Source: Urophycis tenuis
Taxonomy: Eukaryota > Chordata > Actinopteri > Gadiformes > Phycidae
Assembly (NCBI GenBank): GCA_036785325.1
Contig: JAXIVH010000014.1
Coordinates: forward strand, 7,980,059 to 8,044,058
Direction: 5' to 3'
Length of the DNA: 64,000 nt
Shown: piece by piece, positions 13,329-43,030 of the stretch
Layout of the letters: every line of letters starts with the position of its first letter
Numbering within the stretch: the first letter of the stretch is position 1
Program-made: the position numbers and the translations under genes
Notes under the pieces: generated by a model
Told to the model about the DNA's origin: nothing
The model's database searches: none
The model's input: the letters and a program-made list of their open reading frames with translations, nothing else

Positions 13329-16300
13329 TTATTTCAGCTGCAACACAACCTGCAAAGGCGATGAGTGCGTGACATCAGCGGTATCCATGGACATTTAAAA
13401 GAAGAAATCTCAAAAAAGACCCCTGTGCCATCTAGTGGTTAAAAAGCATTACAGAAATGTAGAGCAAATGTTTTTTTCATGGCTTGTCACACTTGTATAA
13501 CATGTCTCTGAGAACATCACATCGCGTGTCGAGTACAGACACGGCAAACTAAAGGATATGTTCTGGCATTGAACAGCTGCAGAGCAATGGTTGTTGCAAG
13601 GCCTGTATTCACATAACCTCCGTAGCATCCACTCCAATAATAGTGTCTAACCAGAAATTAGTTTATATATCCCAATGGCCAACATCAAAAACAGAATGGT
13701 TCATTAACGTTCAAGGTAATATTGAAGTTAACATTAAAAAGGTTATCCTAAAGAAGTATAAGAGAATGTATACAATAAACAATATGAAGGAATCAAACAA
13801 GAAGAAGGAATAAAAAGCATGAGGTATGACAACTCATTTGTGTACAGGTCTGCATTTTCCATTCAGGACTGTACCTCCACCTCTGCTGTGACGTTTCTCA
13901 TATGTGAAACGTCACACTGACAAAAAGGGGTTTTGGGAGTCGATGTATGTGTATGGTCAATCTAACCAATACAAATACATTACAATATATTTTGTACATT
14001 CTGTAGTGATATCATGTCGCTATTGAGCAGATACTTTGTACATAGTTATTCTATTAAAGCCATTCATTTTGATAAAAAACATTTAAGCTTTATGAAAACG
14101 CCCGCGTGTGCACACATAAACAGACAAACAAGTACACACACACTACCTTGTTGGCAGCTTCTAGAGAGCTGATGAGCGTGTGCAACTCCTCTCTGCTCAT
14201 CTCTATGGCAACGGGCCGGAGAACTCCGTTCTCTCGCACATACAGGCTGAGATTCAGAAGCGGCGTCTGGAGTGATGAAATCTTATCACTGGACAAGGCT
14301 AACTGCAGAGGATAACACAAAGACAAGACAACAGAAGGCCGTTAGTCAGAGAGGGAGCACTGTTCAATTCATTGCCTGCCATTCTCAGAAAACTTTCACC
14401 ATAAACATTTCAGAAGGAAACGGACCAAAACCAAAGCAATACATAAATGGATATTAAAATAATTATAATGTAAATAATGTCAAAAAGGATTAATTTAAAA
14501 AGGGATCCACAAGGTTGTTGAATGTAGCACCTCACAGTAGACATTGCTTTGCAAAGCAATCCACTGGAAATGCATTGTTTCAAAACCATCAGCTTGCTTG
14601 CCCACCTTCTAGATGGCTAGATGGGAGATTTCTGGTACTAATCGCAAACCCAAGTGACGTCGAGCAGGGCTGGAAAGGTTTGATGAACCAAACTGATGTA
14701 CCCAAAACAATGTGTAACATTTGAGGATTCTTTGCATCATTGCTTTTTTGGCGCAAGTGAAATCACTGGGGCCTTTCTAGTTAACCTACCTCATGCAAAG
14801 GACACAAAATGGACTTGTGAGACAGTGAAAAAATCATTATATAATTCCTTTATAGGGTTTAGAATTCCCTTTAATTCGATTAGTGCAATTGCCACCTACA
14901 GAGTCCTTCCATTTACCGTAACACACACATCTGACACAACGCTGGAATAAGCTCATGTTGACTGCCTTGTTCAGAGAGATGTAGTGATATTTCCATGCTT
15001 CCACATCACTATCAGCCACAACAACAAGACGATACTAGAAACCATTGCTATTCACAACTGGTGAGTCTTGTCTACTGAAGAGGGGCGGGACAAGCAGGAA
15101 TACAAGACAAGACAACACATTGTTGGGCCGGCTGTTGAGAGTGAACTGTGTAACCCAACTGGTTAAAAAAACAATATTTGAGAATTTAATGCAGCATTAG
15201 AATCTTGAATGTTTTGCAGTTAAAATGTGTATGTGATTGTGTTGCGTTTATGATTTGTAACAAAGAGAAGTAAAGCTGTTAAGAATCTATAGCCAATTCT
15301 ATTTTATAATTTAATCAACAACAATATCAACAATATATTAAAATAAATGTATTCGATGACAAATTATATTTACCACATACACAATTATGCTCAACATGTT
15401 TTTATCGCCTTTCATTTTGACTGAAGAATTGAGTGGAATTGAATAGTAAATACAATATAGAAAGATAAAAGATTAGATAAAAGCAATAACTAGAATAAAA
15501 GTATGAATGTATGAAATATGTGCTCTATATAATCTATAATCTTTACTTATACGGCCCATTTCAAAATCCATGTTAGAATGGGCTTTTCAAGGGCAGTAAA
15601 CCAAACAGTTTTTAAATGAAAACCGAGAAATTATGTTGAAAATGTATAGTAAAGTACGGAGCCCCCGAAGTGACATGAGAAAAAAAAAAAGTGATGCTTT
15701 TCCTTGATGCTCTATCAAATCCAATTTTACAAGCTGTGTCACAACTAATTTCGTTATTTCGTAATTTTTTAGAATTAGGGATAGCCTACTTATTTTGACG
15801 AGAGTAAGTCTGAAGTAGGCCTAATGCGAAGGTTGTGTAACGAAAGGTTGTGTGCGGAATTATGGACACCGTAACAGAGCGCAGCCGTGCGTAACAAGTC
15901 ATGCGTAACGACAGCTCCTCGCACACTATCCCTGAAACACAATAAACTCTCTCATTGACAGACTGAACATTGAACATTTTCCTGCTTGCTAAGCAGGAAA
16001 ATGTAAACTCTCCGAGACGGCTCCTGTGCTTCTTTTATGCATTGTCCGATTTGCGAGAGCTCGCAAAAGAAAGTCGAGATCTCGAGTTTCAAAGTCGAGA
16101 TCTCGCAATGTTTTTTTTTTCTCATGTCATTTCGGGGGCTCCGTAGTAAAGTGACAGTGCAAGAGGAAAAATATCCTATTAAAAGGAAAATACTGTTCTG
16201 GGTGAACAAACCATCATAAGCATCTCTCCTGGCTTCAGCATCCATAACTAATACAATTTGTCAAAATCCCTTCGTCGTGCCAATTCTGACCAAGAGCATT

Positions 16301-18497
16301 CTGCATGAATGCGTCTGACAGTGGCAACACAGCCCTTTGCTTTTGGATGAGACACTGGAAGGCACTTGTGCTGAGATTCACCATTATGTACATTGCCATT
16401 CATTACCGTCCTGGCAGGTGGGCACACTCTGTTCAAGGATGTCATTTTGAGAAACCATTTTTGGGTATGGATGTTTTAGCAAAGCCAAGACAGGCACTTA
16501 CAGCGCTTTGACAGACAGACGGACGTAGGTGGGAGTACTTTGACCACCTGAACCGGTATCGTCCTTCAGCATCGTCATCGAGGACCCCGATGGGACCAGG
16601 GACCACCGAGGGTGCGGCAGTGCCGGCCTCACCCAGCGCAGCAGGAAGGAATGGGTCTTCTTTACCAAAGTAGCCCTAAGTACCTTTAATTGCCAGTCAA
16701 AGTCCTGCAGAGTGGCGCTGGACGTCAGGTGGGTTCTCTGGAGCAGAGCCTGGCGGATCTCTTCTCGCCTGGCTTTGAGCACGCTCAGCACGGCCTCGCC
16801 ATAGCCAGAACCCACGTCTCTCAGCCCAGCCAACACCTACACCGTAAAAGCCAGGGGAAAGACAAGTGGTGATGGGGGGGGGGGGGGGGGTTTATTGCAG
16901 GTTTATGGGTCTCAATGAAACCACAGAGCGTGATGGTAAGAAATGTGTCACAGCTCTATATAGTCCTCCTGATTCATTACCCCACGATACTGATCTTCTA
17001 ATAGAACAGGACACATTGGCAATAACAAATATTGCCAATGGGATGGATTTAAAAAGAACTGCCTTTCATCACAAAGGTGAAATGTTGAGGCCCTCATGGT
17101 GTGTCAAACTGGAAGTATACAGCGGGACACATCGGAACGGCAAAATAAAAAGCTGCTTCACGTGGCGACTGCGATAAAATAACTGATCATTTCACCTCCT
17201 CATCGCAGCAGTTGTCCCCCACGGTCTTACGGAAGAGAGACGACAGGAAGGCCGTCAGCTCCAGCCACTCCCCGAGGCTCCACGTATCTCCGTAGTCCAC
17301 AAGGCGTGGCGGTTCCCTCCCGCAGAGCCCGTCCACCACCTTGTGACACAGCTGTACCAGGAAGAAAGGTCCGTTTCATTTAATCGTTGACCTGTGCCTA
17401 CTCTATTTTAAAGAGGGACAGTATCATGACAGCGTACGTACACACTTGAAAGAATCAATGTCGGTGTGAGAATTTGTTATTGCTGTCTCGTTACATATGC
17501 CTCACAGCCAAATGAACGCAAGAAGCTACATAGCAACAGATGACAAGTAAATATATAAGGGCTGTGCTTGCTTGCTTAACCAGTGTGTGTGGATGTGTAT
17601 GGATAAACAACCCTGTGTTCATTTTGACTAAATGCGTCCTACAACCCTGTTTTTACTCTGGTTTCTTCATTTTCACAACAGATTTAAGAACAAGCCAATT
17701 CAAACCATTTAGTTATATTATAGGAAAACATATTATATTTTAATATACCGCCATCCTTGAATCGTTTGCATCGCTGGATTCTAGTCCATTCTGAATGCAT
17801 CATTAAATGCCAGGTAGACTTTTTCCACGTTTTACTAGAACTACAGCAAAAGGTAGGCTGTATATAGTTGGAGTGCAGTAGGCTTTGAAAATATGGATTG
17901 AACATAATCTGAACACGTGGGAAATTTGCCCGCCGGCATATTATAACATCTGCATACAGTTTGCAACGCTGGCTCTGCAAATCGTCGTCAACACATAAAT
18001 CACTCCTGAAGACTCAAACATCTGACTTCACATTCATCGCTTGGTCATAAATAATCCTTTTAGAGTTAGATTTGATGTCGTACTGCACACTAGCAGCAAA
18101 CAATTGCCACCACGGACTGCCCTACTACCTACCTACCTACCTATTTAATGGCAATTAACTCAGATCAGGCCATCCTTTACATCAGCATAGCATTGGGTTT
18201 CATAAGAACCAACTTTGGTCATATACGAGAAACTTTCTTGTCAATGTCTGAAGCGTTTAATCACTTCAGAATACTTTAAAAAATGACATGACCAACGAGG
18301 TTGTATATTGGTGCGTTGTTCGACATTAAATACTATCAGATGACTTACATTTTAATAAACAGGGAACTCCATGGAGGAAACAGCGACTGTTGTCTGTGTC
18401 ATATTTGCATCAAAAACAGAACAACCACGGGCACAAAACAAAGTTTAATACTCACACTTTTGCAGTCTGTCGAAGGTAACTTACTGAGAGAAATCAT
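13329..18497 (-). CDS. commd8: COMM domain-containing protein 8
   Basis: Five coding exons on the minus strand: 18456..18497 (ATG), 17196..17351, 16684..16836, 14147..14302, 13329..13349 (TAA). They encode 175 residues (human about 183). COMMD8 is a subunit of the Commander/CCC complex, which recycles endosomal cargo and modulates NF-kB. Motifs that fix the identity are KLPSTDCKSLCHK at the N-terminus, TLQDFDWQLK before the COMM domain, and SREELHTLISSLEAANK followed by VVLQLK at the C-terminus. The COMM domain spans roughly residues 110-175. The last exon codes only six residues plus the stop, and the first only fourteen. All introns are phase 0. The start has adenine at -3 and is overlapped by a tiny upstream ORF. 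It diverges from atp10d, and the gabrb1-commd8-atp10d order matches human 4p12. Confidence 0.92.
13887..13916. repeat. 30-bp near-perfect palindrome
   Basis: Arms TGTGACGTTTC and GAAACGTCACA flank a T-CATATG-T centre, giving a palindrome broken by one T-T pair. The arms contain TGACGT (CRE half-site-like). It lies in the last commd8 intron. Confidence 0.85.
15656..16144. mobile_element. MITE-like element with 8-bp target duplication, hAT-like
   Basis: The inverted ends begin ACGGAGCCCCCGAA(G/A)TGAC and stay alike for about 34 bases with a single mismatch before the A tract ends. Both sides carry the same eight bases, agtaaagt (15648-15655 and 16145-16152), as expected of an 8-bp target-site duplication. 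The 489-base interior contains repeated tcgagatctcg motifs and no transposase. The 8-bp duplication points to the hAT superfamily. It lies in commd8 intron 3. Confidence 0.8.
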
Positions 18498-18505
18498 TGT
18501 TTCAT
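18494..18505 (-). promoter_or_regulatory. commd8: Candidate upstream ORF overlapping the commd8 start
   Basis: On the minus strand ATG-AAA-CAA-TGA precedes the commd8 ATG. Its stop TGA shares two bases with the main start (ATGA). It counts only if the transcript begins upstream of 18505, which I cannot see. Confidence 0.5.
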
Positions 18506-20848
18506 TTACTTCCGCCTTCGACCACGTAACTGTGATCATGTGACTGTGATCACGTGGCGGCGTTCACGCGGTACCCGGTGACGCGCAATCGACTAATGGC
18601 AAATATAAGGCTTAAGAAATAGGAGAAACCATTGACGGCAGTTGAATGTCAAAGATTGACTGAGGTAAACATAGGCACGGATGTAAGTAGAAGTAGCCAT
18701 GTAAATCAAGAGTCGTGTCACATTTTGGTACTAGTTCGAATACGTTGTCGTTATTTGTGACACTTAATGTGTGAGTACATGAGCGCAGACCGGTCGGGGT
18801 TAGCTGCTTGAATAAGTGCAAGTGTTGGTTGGACCTTCCGCTTTGCGTGCAGTGGGTGTTGGCCTCAAGAGGTGTTCAGTAAATCATTGTTATTTTCCCT
18901 CTGTATTAACGAAGTAGCCCACCGTATGGCAATTCTACGAAATTCCAGTCAAACAACCACGAAACTCACAAAGAGGAACTAATGTATTCAAATACCGGGT
19001 ATGGTAAGTCTTATATCTTTTTTTTGTGTTATTTATTTATTTATTTATTTATTTTCGGGGGGGGGGGGGGGGGTAAATGAGTTCAGACACACATGGTTGT
19101 GGAGACAAACATGTTGTCTTGTCCTTTACCACTGTTTTGAATGACCGTACATCTTATGACTATTTGATACGGGGGCTTCAAATGGAACCGAATGGCAGAT
19201 TCGTAAAACCGCAAGTAAGGAGAACTGCGTTAGAGGCGAAGTGCTCCATAAAAACGCTGCATGTTAAATACACGTGCTGAAATGCACCTGTAAGTCAGCA
19301 CAGTTGGTGGATGAAGCTTGATCTATCAATTCATATTGCCGTTTTCTCATCAGTGTTGTATCCGTCAAGAACTACCGTATAATTATTCATAATGCCATAA
19401 TGTAAATGATAACTACTCATACTAGATTCTCAATACTGTAGATGTATTATGTATATATTCGTATTCTGTATTATGGATTCAGGCGGAAATGGGCGGTGCC
19501 TATCAAGAGACGGGACCTCTCCCAGGTCACTCTTTCTGCCAAGGTCGAGACATATAGACTAACCCTTTTCTGTGATTCAGACCCTTCTGGGCCGATAAAA
19601 ACACTCATTTACACAAATATTACATGATCGGCTATCAGTATACCAGAGCTATATTATCTTGCAGAACACCTGTAGGCCTAAATCCATCAGAGTTTTGCAA
19701 CTGTTGGATTCATTCATAAATGGCAGACCATGTGTATGAATCATATTTTAAGAGAAATATTAGGTCCCCACAGGTTGACAATTCAGTTTGATATCTGGTA
19801 TGTGGTATTTGATTATCTTTTAAAGTAGTTAATTTACTTATTGATTTGTAGTTTTTTTTTATTGTGAGAGTAAATGAAATGTTGGATTGATTTTGAAACA
19901 ACAGTAGGTGAGTCACTTGAATCATTTAAGGGATACACTACAGTGTATAACATTAATAAACTTAACTGAGTCAGTATATCATACCTCCACATGTGGACAC
20001 TACCAGTGGTTTAATAATGGTGGTATAATAATCTTTCGCCAAGAGTTGAGACTTTGTCAGACATGTTAGATATCTCACACATTTGCGCAAAGAATTTCCA
20101 AGTCATACACAAAGCCAGAAAGGCACAAGTGACATGCAACCTGTGTGTTTACAATTTAGGGATGCAACTAACAATTATTTTGTATTGTTGATTTATCATT
20201 TGTTAATTAATTGGTTCATTAGTTAACTAATATTACAGCAGCATCTAAGGGAAATGACATGAAGCAAGGACACCGAATAATAATAAAATTTCAAGCTATC
20301 ACAAATGCAAATACAGTCAGGTTAAAGAAAGACTAGTTTCAATGATGCTTGACTATTGCCAAATGATAAAATACTTGCTTATAAGACATGAGTAACTTGA
20401 TTAGATTATAGGCTTGTGACATTATGTTCGCAGTTACTTGGCCTAGTATGGTGTACTTGTTCTTTCTCTCGGGCTAGGTTTTCCTCAAATACATTTTTCA
20501 CATGACTCAATCCTTGATAGGGTATAAATTAGTGCAAGTCATATCTCATTGGAGAATTCAGTATGATTTTTGTATCAATCTGGAAGTATTTCAGCTATTT
20601 CTATTTTCTTTTTTTATTTTATTTATTATTATCTATGTGCGTCATGCATGCATACATTCAATCAGCAATGAATGACCGTTGTATTTGTCTCCTGTGCTCA
20701 CAGGATGATGACCATGTGAAGTACACCCAGCTTGACAGAACAGAGGTGTGGTGGGGGGGGTGGGAGGGGGGCAGTGCAAGAGAGGCCACGCCCCCCTACA
20801 TCTGTGAGAACATCCCCCGGCGGAAGCTAAAAGGTGGTCCTCCTAATC
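18498..20848. promoter_or_regulatory. Divergent intergenic region commd8-atp10d
   Basis: This 2.35 kb region lies between two divergent start codons and must hold both promoters. Near commd8 there is an ETS-type motif (CGGAAGT on the minus strand, 18508-18514) and an E-box CACGTG at 18551-18556 in a locally CpG-containing stretch. A G homopolymer lies at about 19058-19073. At 20701-20703 a pyrimidine tract ends in CAG, a possible acceptor of the atp10d 5' UTR exon; just inside is a five-codon upstream ORF (20705-20719). No coding exon is visible in the rest. Confidence 0.5.
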
Positions 20849-37017
<16,169 letters not shown>

Positions 37018-38882
37018 CCGTCGCAAAAGGACCGCAACGTCTGTTTCTTCTTCTTCCTCATAAGGCCAAGCCTTCACTTGAAAGCCAAAGGGACGCTGTA
37101 TTAAGGAGTATTCAGTCACTAGAATCCATCCATGGCAAACGCCTCACAGTCCTTTTTGTGGATTCCCCCATTTTTCCTAAACGTTATATCCGTTGTGATA
37201 CTCATCACTCTAAAGTGTAACCAAAGCCAAACCATCTCTGGTAAAAGGGTTATGGTTATATGGATTATTATGTAACTGCTGTTAATGAATGCTGCAGGCA
37301 TTGTCATGTCATTTTTGCTGCGTCAAAAACCTGAGATGTTGTGAAGGTGCTGTTTAACTAAGTGAGCTGTTACTCTTTAAACTTCACAGTGTAGAAAACA
37401 TTATCTAGCAGGGTTTTCCAGACCCTAACCCTAACCCTGTGTTATTCTTTCAATATGTGTTGAAATTATTCCCATAAGTCAATGCTGTGAAATAGCAATT
37501 TCAATGTAACTTCAAAATTAGGAATGGCCTACTACTACTACTATGGGGGCATGGATGCAACTAAGTTTGTTTTGTTTATTTGTTTTTTTTAGTTTTATTT
37601 AAATTTGTTTAGGACACAAATAAATGATATGACATGAGCAATACAAAGGCCCAGAGGATGACACCAGAGGGCAACAGTGCACAGTCTTGGAGATACAGGA
37701 ATGTCACTGAGCAAACACTGAATGAATTGGCTAACATGGGATATGCAGCAGTATGTTGCCGTGACCGGCAGGGTATTTCTACGCATGCTTTCCCCTATTG
37801 CTTCACTCTCCAAAATGTCACAATTACGAGAACTAGTAGGACGTGGCTGTTTGAGTCATATTGACTGAAATTTGCAACTATATCATATATTAGGTCTTTT
37901 TATCTTTTTTTTTTCATCGTTTCAATATTGGCCATATTCTACATGTTCCATGTTCATCCATTCCCATTTTGTTTTTGGCAGTAATAGATATTTCGACACA
38001 AAGTGAACATGTGTTTTGAGGCTATTCTTTTTTGTATAACAAATGTAATTCCTCAATGCTTCAAAGTTCATCTTGAAGGTTAGAACACCTGCACATGTAT
38101 CTCCAGTCTTTATAGACTTAATAGATGCAACTAAGGGTTAAATTACTTTGTGATGTGAGTGAGGTGAGTGAATGTCTGCAGAGACCAAACTTCTTTCAGC
38201 ATCTCCCAAGTGTCCTTTATGCAAAGCATTTCCATGCTGTAACTTTGAACACAGTAATACAAAAGGTTTTTTTTTTTTTTTTAATGACATATGTGACTGA
38301 CATTTCATTCCTCTGTTTGAAGGCTCACTAATAAACGGAGAGGTTCTGAATACAACACATGTGCAGTAAGATAAGGTGTCCACAGAAGAGATGATGACGT
38401 GAAGCTCCCTTCAAACACAGGGTATTTATTCTTTGTGCTTCCTAGGCAACACAGAGGCCAGAGGGTAACACATAATCACATGTAAAAGATATATAGATGG
38501 ATGTAATGAACGGACAGTGAACGGACCAGTTCATTCCAATGTCAAATTTCAAGTAAAAGAATAATACAAATGTCAACTTGAACGTTTTCAAATTTTAAAG
38601 ACAACTTTGAAGAGAGACACGGGGCGTTTTTGGTTAATGGGGATGGTGGTAGTGTCATGTTGTACAGAATCAAGGTTCATGTGGTGAACTAATTGGCTAT
38701 GCACGACGGCGTGAAGAGCTGATTATTTTTGGAAATGGACTCACAAGTTATTTCCTCAAAGGCGTGTCTAACGCTGCTCCTGATAACAGCTCGCATCATT
38801 TAACATTTCGGATCTTTTCAAATTGGTCTTGTCAAGGCGGGGTTTTTAGGGAGGCTGGTAAGAACGAATGAAGTAGGCTATA
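37018..38882. other. Intergenic region atp10d-dapp1
   Basis: Holds the atp10d 3' UTR and the dapp1 upstream region. Candidate poly(A) signals (AATAAA) for atp10d lie at 37618-37623 and 38330-38335. A T homopolymer is at about 38267-38282. No coding exon is recognised. Confidence 0.5.
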
Positions 38883-41293
38883 ATGACTTTTCACAGCGAA
38901 TCATCGAGCACTAAAGACGTACCAGATGAGTTGGGGTCGCTGAGGTAAGAACGCGGTCTAATTCCTATACAAGCAGTGCTGACATGATTTGCAGGCTGCC
39001 TGCTGTTGACACTTATGACCCATGCTGCTCATAATAACATTATCAACGTGATCCGAATTATTCCTCCGTAGATATAAAGCAATGCTTTTTTAATGTACAA
39101 AAACTAAACTCGTAAAATCGTAATTTTTATTTTTATTTGATGCTTCCTCCTTTCGCTCGGCCACGCACCTCTGATTCTTACTTTCACATCCCTGTTTTTT
39201 CCGTGACACGTTTTTTCCCCTTTGCTCTGAATCCATCCTCAAAGTTTCGAGCGTGTATTCCTGGCAGCAGATGATGGATGGGGCTTCTTGTACTTAAAGA
39301 TGCATTGCCATGCAATTTAGTAACATGAAAAACTAATCTCGGCTGAGATGGTTAATTAGTTGATGTACTGTTGATTGGCCTATGTCAGAATTTACAAAAT
39401 TATATTAGGGCGAATATATTTAGTATTGTTGTTGATGTAACTCCAATTAAATTGTGGCAAATTAAATGACATTACATTCAATTAAGCAATATTTTAAGGA
39501 TGAATATCGATTCATTTGCTAAATATTGCTACATGGCCCAATGTAGGCCTATGAGCCCAATGTATTGTAGACTTAAATGTGTCTTCTCACTCTTTTTGAT
39601 CTAATGTAGACCTACTTGCACATTACAATCTATATCTGTCTATCCATCCATAAAACATATAGGTTATATATCAATTATTATCATTATTTTGCAGTCCTAT
39701 CACTAGTTAAGTTAGTTCTACTTCATTCTGGTATTGATCCTGTTAATTAAATGATGTTATTGGGTTGTTGGCTTCTTTCTTCAAACTGGAAAACCTCTTG
39801 CCTCCCCTGGCAGTATGTGTGTTGTCTCTGATGTGGTTTACTTCATCGTGACCTTCATGCCTTAAGGTGGTTCCATCATGACCTCTCCCGTCACGCCGCC
39901 GAGGCCCTGCTCTTGTCCAATGGAACTGACGGAAGCTATCTCCTCCGGAACAGTAACGAGGGCCCCAGCTGCTTCGCCCTGTCTGTGAGGTCAGTCTGCT
40001 CACCGTAGAGGCTGCACTGCGACAGTACTGCAGGGCGAGATTTAAGAGCAGTTGTTCCGAGTGTAATCAATCAGGGCATCTCTTGGCTGATTGATTTTGG
40101 GGGAATCCAACTTGCCTGTCAATCACAGGTGCATGAACTGCAATACTTCATGATGGCGAAGAAACGTAGCAAAGTGGAGGGATGGACGATTTAGAGTTTT
40201 GAAAACTTGCTCTTTTCTGCCCTCTCTTCACAAACACAACAGTTTTTTTTGTTTTCTTAACCGTGGTTTGGCCTACAGAGTTAAAGACTGAAATCAAAAG
40301 GTTTCATGGCTGGCTCATTTTGGCTCATGCTTCAGGGCCAGTGAACATGGTCAAGATTTGTATTTCTCTGTCCATTTGCTTTCCACGCGGAGGAGAGTTG
40401 CTAGTGAATGGGGATCATATTGTGCATCTTCTAAAGCAGATGTTTGTGATCGGGTTGTTCAGGGCAAAGGATTCAGTGAAGCACTTCCATGTGAGGCGCT
40501 CGGAGCAGGGCTATCTCTTTGGGTTCAACCAGTTTGCTTCGCTCCAAGACTTTGTCAGCCACTTCGCCAACCAGCCGTTGGTAGGAAGTGACACAGGTAC
40601 GATGGGCCTCATTTCAAACGTCAAGCACAACACACAGTTACAGGTTGTTATATTGCTTATTACATGTGTAATTACACCATTACAAGGACACTGCAATGCA
40701 ACATGTTACCACGAGCAGTTTGCACTATATATATTTTGTTAAATTCTATGTGTTATATAGATTTGAGAATCTCATAGCCATGGATGACTTCAATGACTCC
40801 ATTGTTTTAATGCACCTGATGAGGATTAAACTTGAACCCGTGACCACCTTGCTGGCTCCCCATCTTCTCCCCCAGGGACCCTCATTGTGCTCAAATCCCC
40901 GTACCCCTATCACGTGGAGGAGCCGTCCATCTACGAGTCGGTGCGAGTCCACACCGCCATTCAGACGGGTCGGACGGAGAGCGACCTTGTTGCGAACGCA
41001 CCGTCGGTATGCTATGCTACGCTGCACTTCTGCATCTGCTAGCCGCCGTGGCTAGCCGCCGTGGCTACCCCATGGCGCGCTCTCTCCCGCGCTACGTTTT
41101 CCGGCGTAGCCAAAAGGCGGCCACCGCGGTGTACAGGCCGGCGGTGGCCGCCTGATGAGGCGGGGTTTGAGGCAGAGATGTTATATGTTTCAACCTTTCG
41201 TGGAAACATGGAAGCCTCATATTCAGCTGACAGACCCCATTTGCCCAATTTTGTTTGATTTGCATTGTCCATGGTAGATTCATGGTACCTCAG

Positions 41294-41369
<76 letters not shown>

Positions 41370-43030
41370 CTTTGTGTTGGTGGTCTAACTGTGTCACAGT
41401 TGCTTTCATAGAGGCTCTAGTTATCTTTGAAATTACTACTTTATTTGTACCCTTTATGCAGTTTTCTGTTGTTTCTTTTACAGTTAGGCACCAAGGAAGG
41501 CTATTTGGTGAAGCAAGGTGCAGTTATTAAGGTAAGGATTTTGTTGGTTTGGTGATTTGATGCTGTATTCCCCATGGTGTTTGGACATAAACTTCTTTGA
41601 ACGACAATTGTATGATTGTATATTATTATTTAATATGTCAATGAGATTAACACTATGGTTAAAAACACAGATAAAGCCTGTGTATGCAGTACTGTCCTGT
41701 GATTTTCAGGACAGTAAGACTATAAACAAATGATAAGAACACCTTTTTTAAAATGTGTATTTATGTCAAAATCCTTTTTTCATTTTTTTTTTTTCATTAG
41801 AATTGGAAACAAAGATGGTTCACACTTCATAGACATGAACTAAAATACTTCAAAGACAAAATGGTGAGTTCATTTCCATGACCAGGCCTGGCGTAATAGT
41901 TACGAGATGTCGCCTCGGCAATTTCACCACAAGGTTTTGAAACAAGGGCTTGTTCCAGTGTTACGATTTATCATTCTGAATCCATGTATTGCTGAAGTGT
42001 TGCATTAGTGATGTTTATATACTGGCCTACAAATGCTGCCATGCTCTTATGTGGAAAAAAAGAACATGTGAAAGTTATTAAGAAGTGTATCAAGCCAATG
42101 AGCACAACCATACCAGTTACGGGTAGAATTTTATAATTTAACTCTCAAAAACAAGGTCAGAAAAAACAGAACCATTCTGCAACCGGTTTGTGGTGCTACT
42201 AATCACGGTCAATTTAACCAGGAATGTATTTGTCTGTTCCTAGTTTGAGGAGCCCATTCGTGTACTGGACCTCAGAGCTTGTTCTGCTGTTCAGTTTGAT
42301 TACTCTCAGGACAAAATCAACTGTTTCTGGTGAGTGGTGTGATAGGCTGCACGTATCACCATGGAGTCTCACACACGCGTGACGCGTCACTGTACAATTG
42401 GCTATGCTAGTTTGTCGGAAAATTCTGCTGGTAAAGGCCAGCGTGGACCTTATCGTGGGAATCGTTTTATCTGTGCCGAACAAACTTCCTGGGGTTATTT
42501 TTGAGGGAACTTATTATTTTGTGTACTTCCCAAACAGTAGGAAAATGTTACAATTTAGCTGGTTAAGAAATAAGGAAGTTCCAAGAGGACAGAAATTGTT
42601 GACATCATCAATACACGAGGTGTTTGGTTTGTTCACAACCATGAAGTAGCTTTTTTTGCTGAAATGTGTTTTAGCTTTTGGGTTTAGAATTAAAACCCCA
42701 CAGCATAAATACATGACATTTTTGCGCTTGCCTCTGTTGCCACTTTCACAGCCTGGTGTTTCCAGAAAGGACATTTTATCTGTGTGCCAAGACGGGTGTG
42801 GAAGCAGACGAGTGGATCAAGTTTCTGAGGTGGAAACTGGTGAGCTATTCCTTACACCAAACACGGTCCACAAGGAAGTGTGGCATGCATCCGTCTTGTG
42901 TGCTGCCACACAACGCTAGGAGCATGAAGCCACAACACACACCACAGCACCCTCAACTGCAGACATGCTGGGGCGGAGAGGGCTTTGACTTACTTCTGCT
43001 TTTCAGTCGCAGAACAAAAAAGGAAGATGA
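38883..43030 (+). CDS. dapp1: Dual adaptor of phosphotyrosine and 3-phosphoinositides (SH2-PH)
   Basis: Nine exons: 38883..38944 (ATG), 39867..39989, 40463..40596, 40876..41006, 41484..41531, 41801..41863, 42244..42329, 42752..42839, 43007..43030 (TGA), giving 252 residues (human 280). DAPP1/Bam32 is a cytoplasmic adaptor recruited to the plasma membrane by PI(3,4,5)P3/PI(3,4)P2 after B-cell receptor signalling. The SH2 domain covers about residues 22-107, with phosphotyrosine-binding Arg48 in GSYLLRNSN. The linker keeps the Src-family tyrosine site as EEPSIYESV (Tyr126). The PH domain (about 153-245) has KEGYLVKQG...NWKQRWFTLHR, the basic signature of 3-phosphoinositide binding, and the Trp helix DEWIKFLRWKL. 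The N-terminus is shorter than in mammals, and the tail ends SQNKKGR, without the long human C-terminus. It is tail to tail with lamtor3, as on human 4q23. Confidence 0.95.
41296..41366. repeat. (GT)n microsatellite in dapp1 intron 4
   Basis: About 35 GT units, uninterrupted, 117 bases before the acceptor of dapp1 exon 5. Confidence 0.95.

Noticed and set aside
37421..37438. Telomere-like CCCTAA repeats (also near 61385-61402)
   Set aside because: Only two or three units, which occur by chance; not an interstitial telomere.
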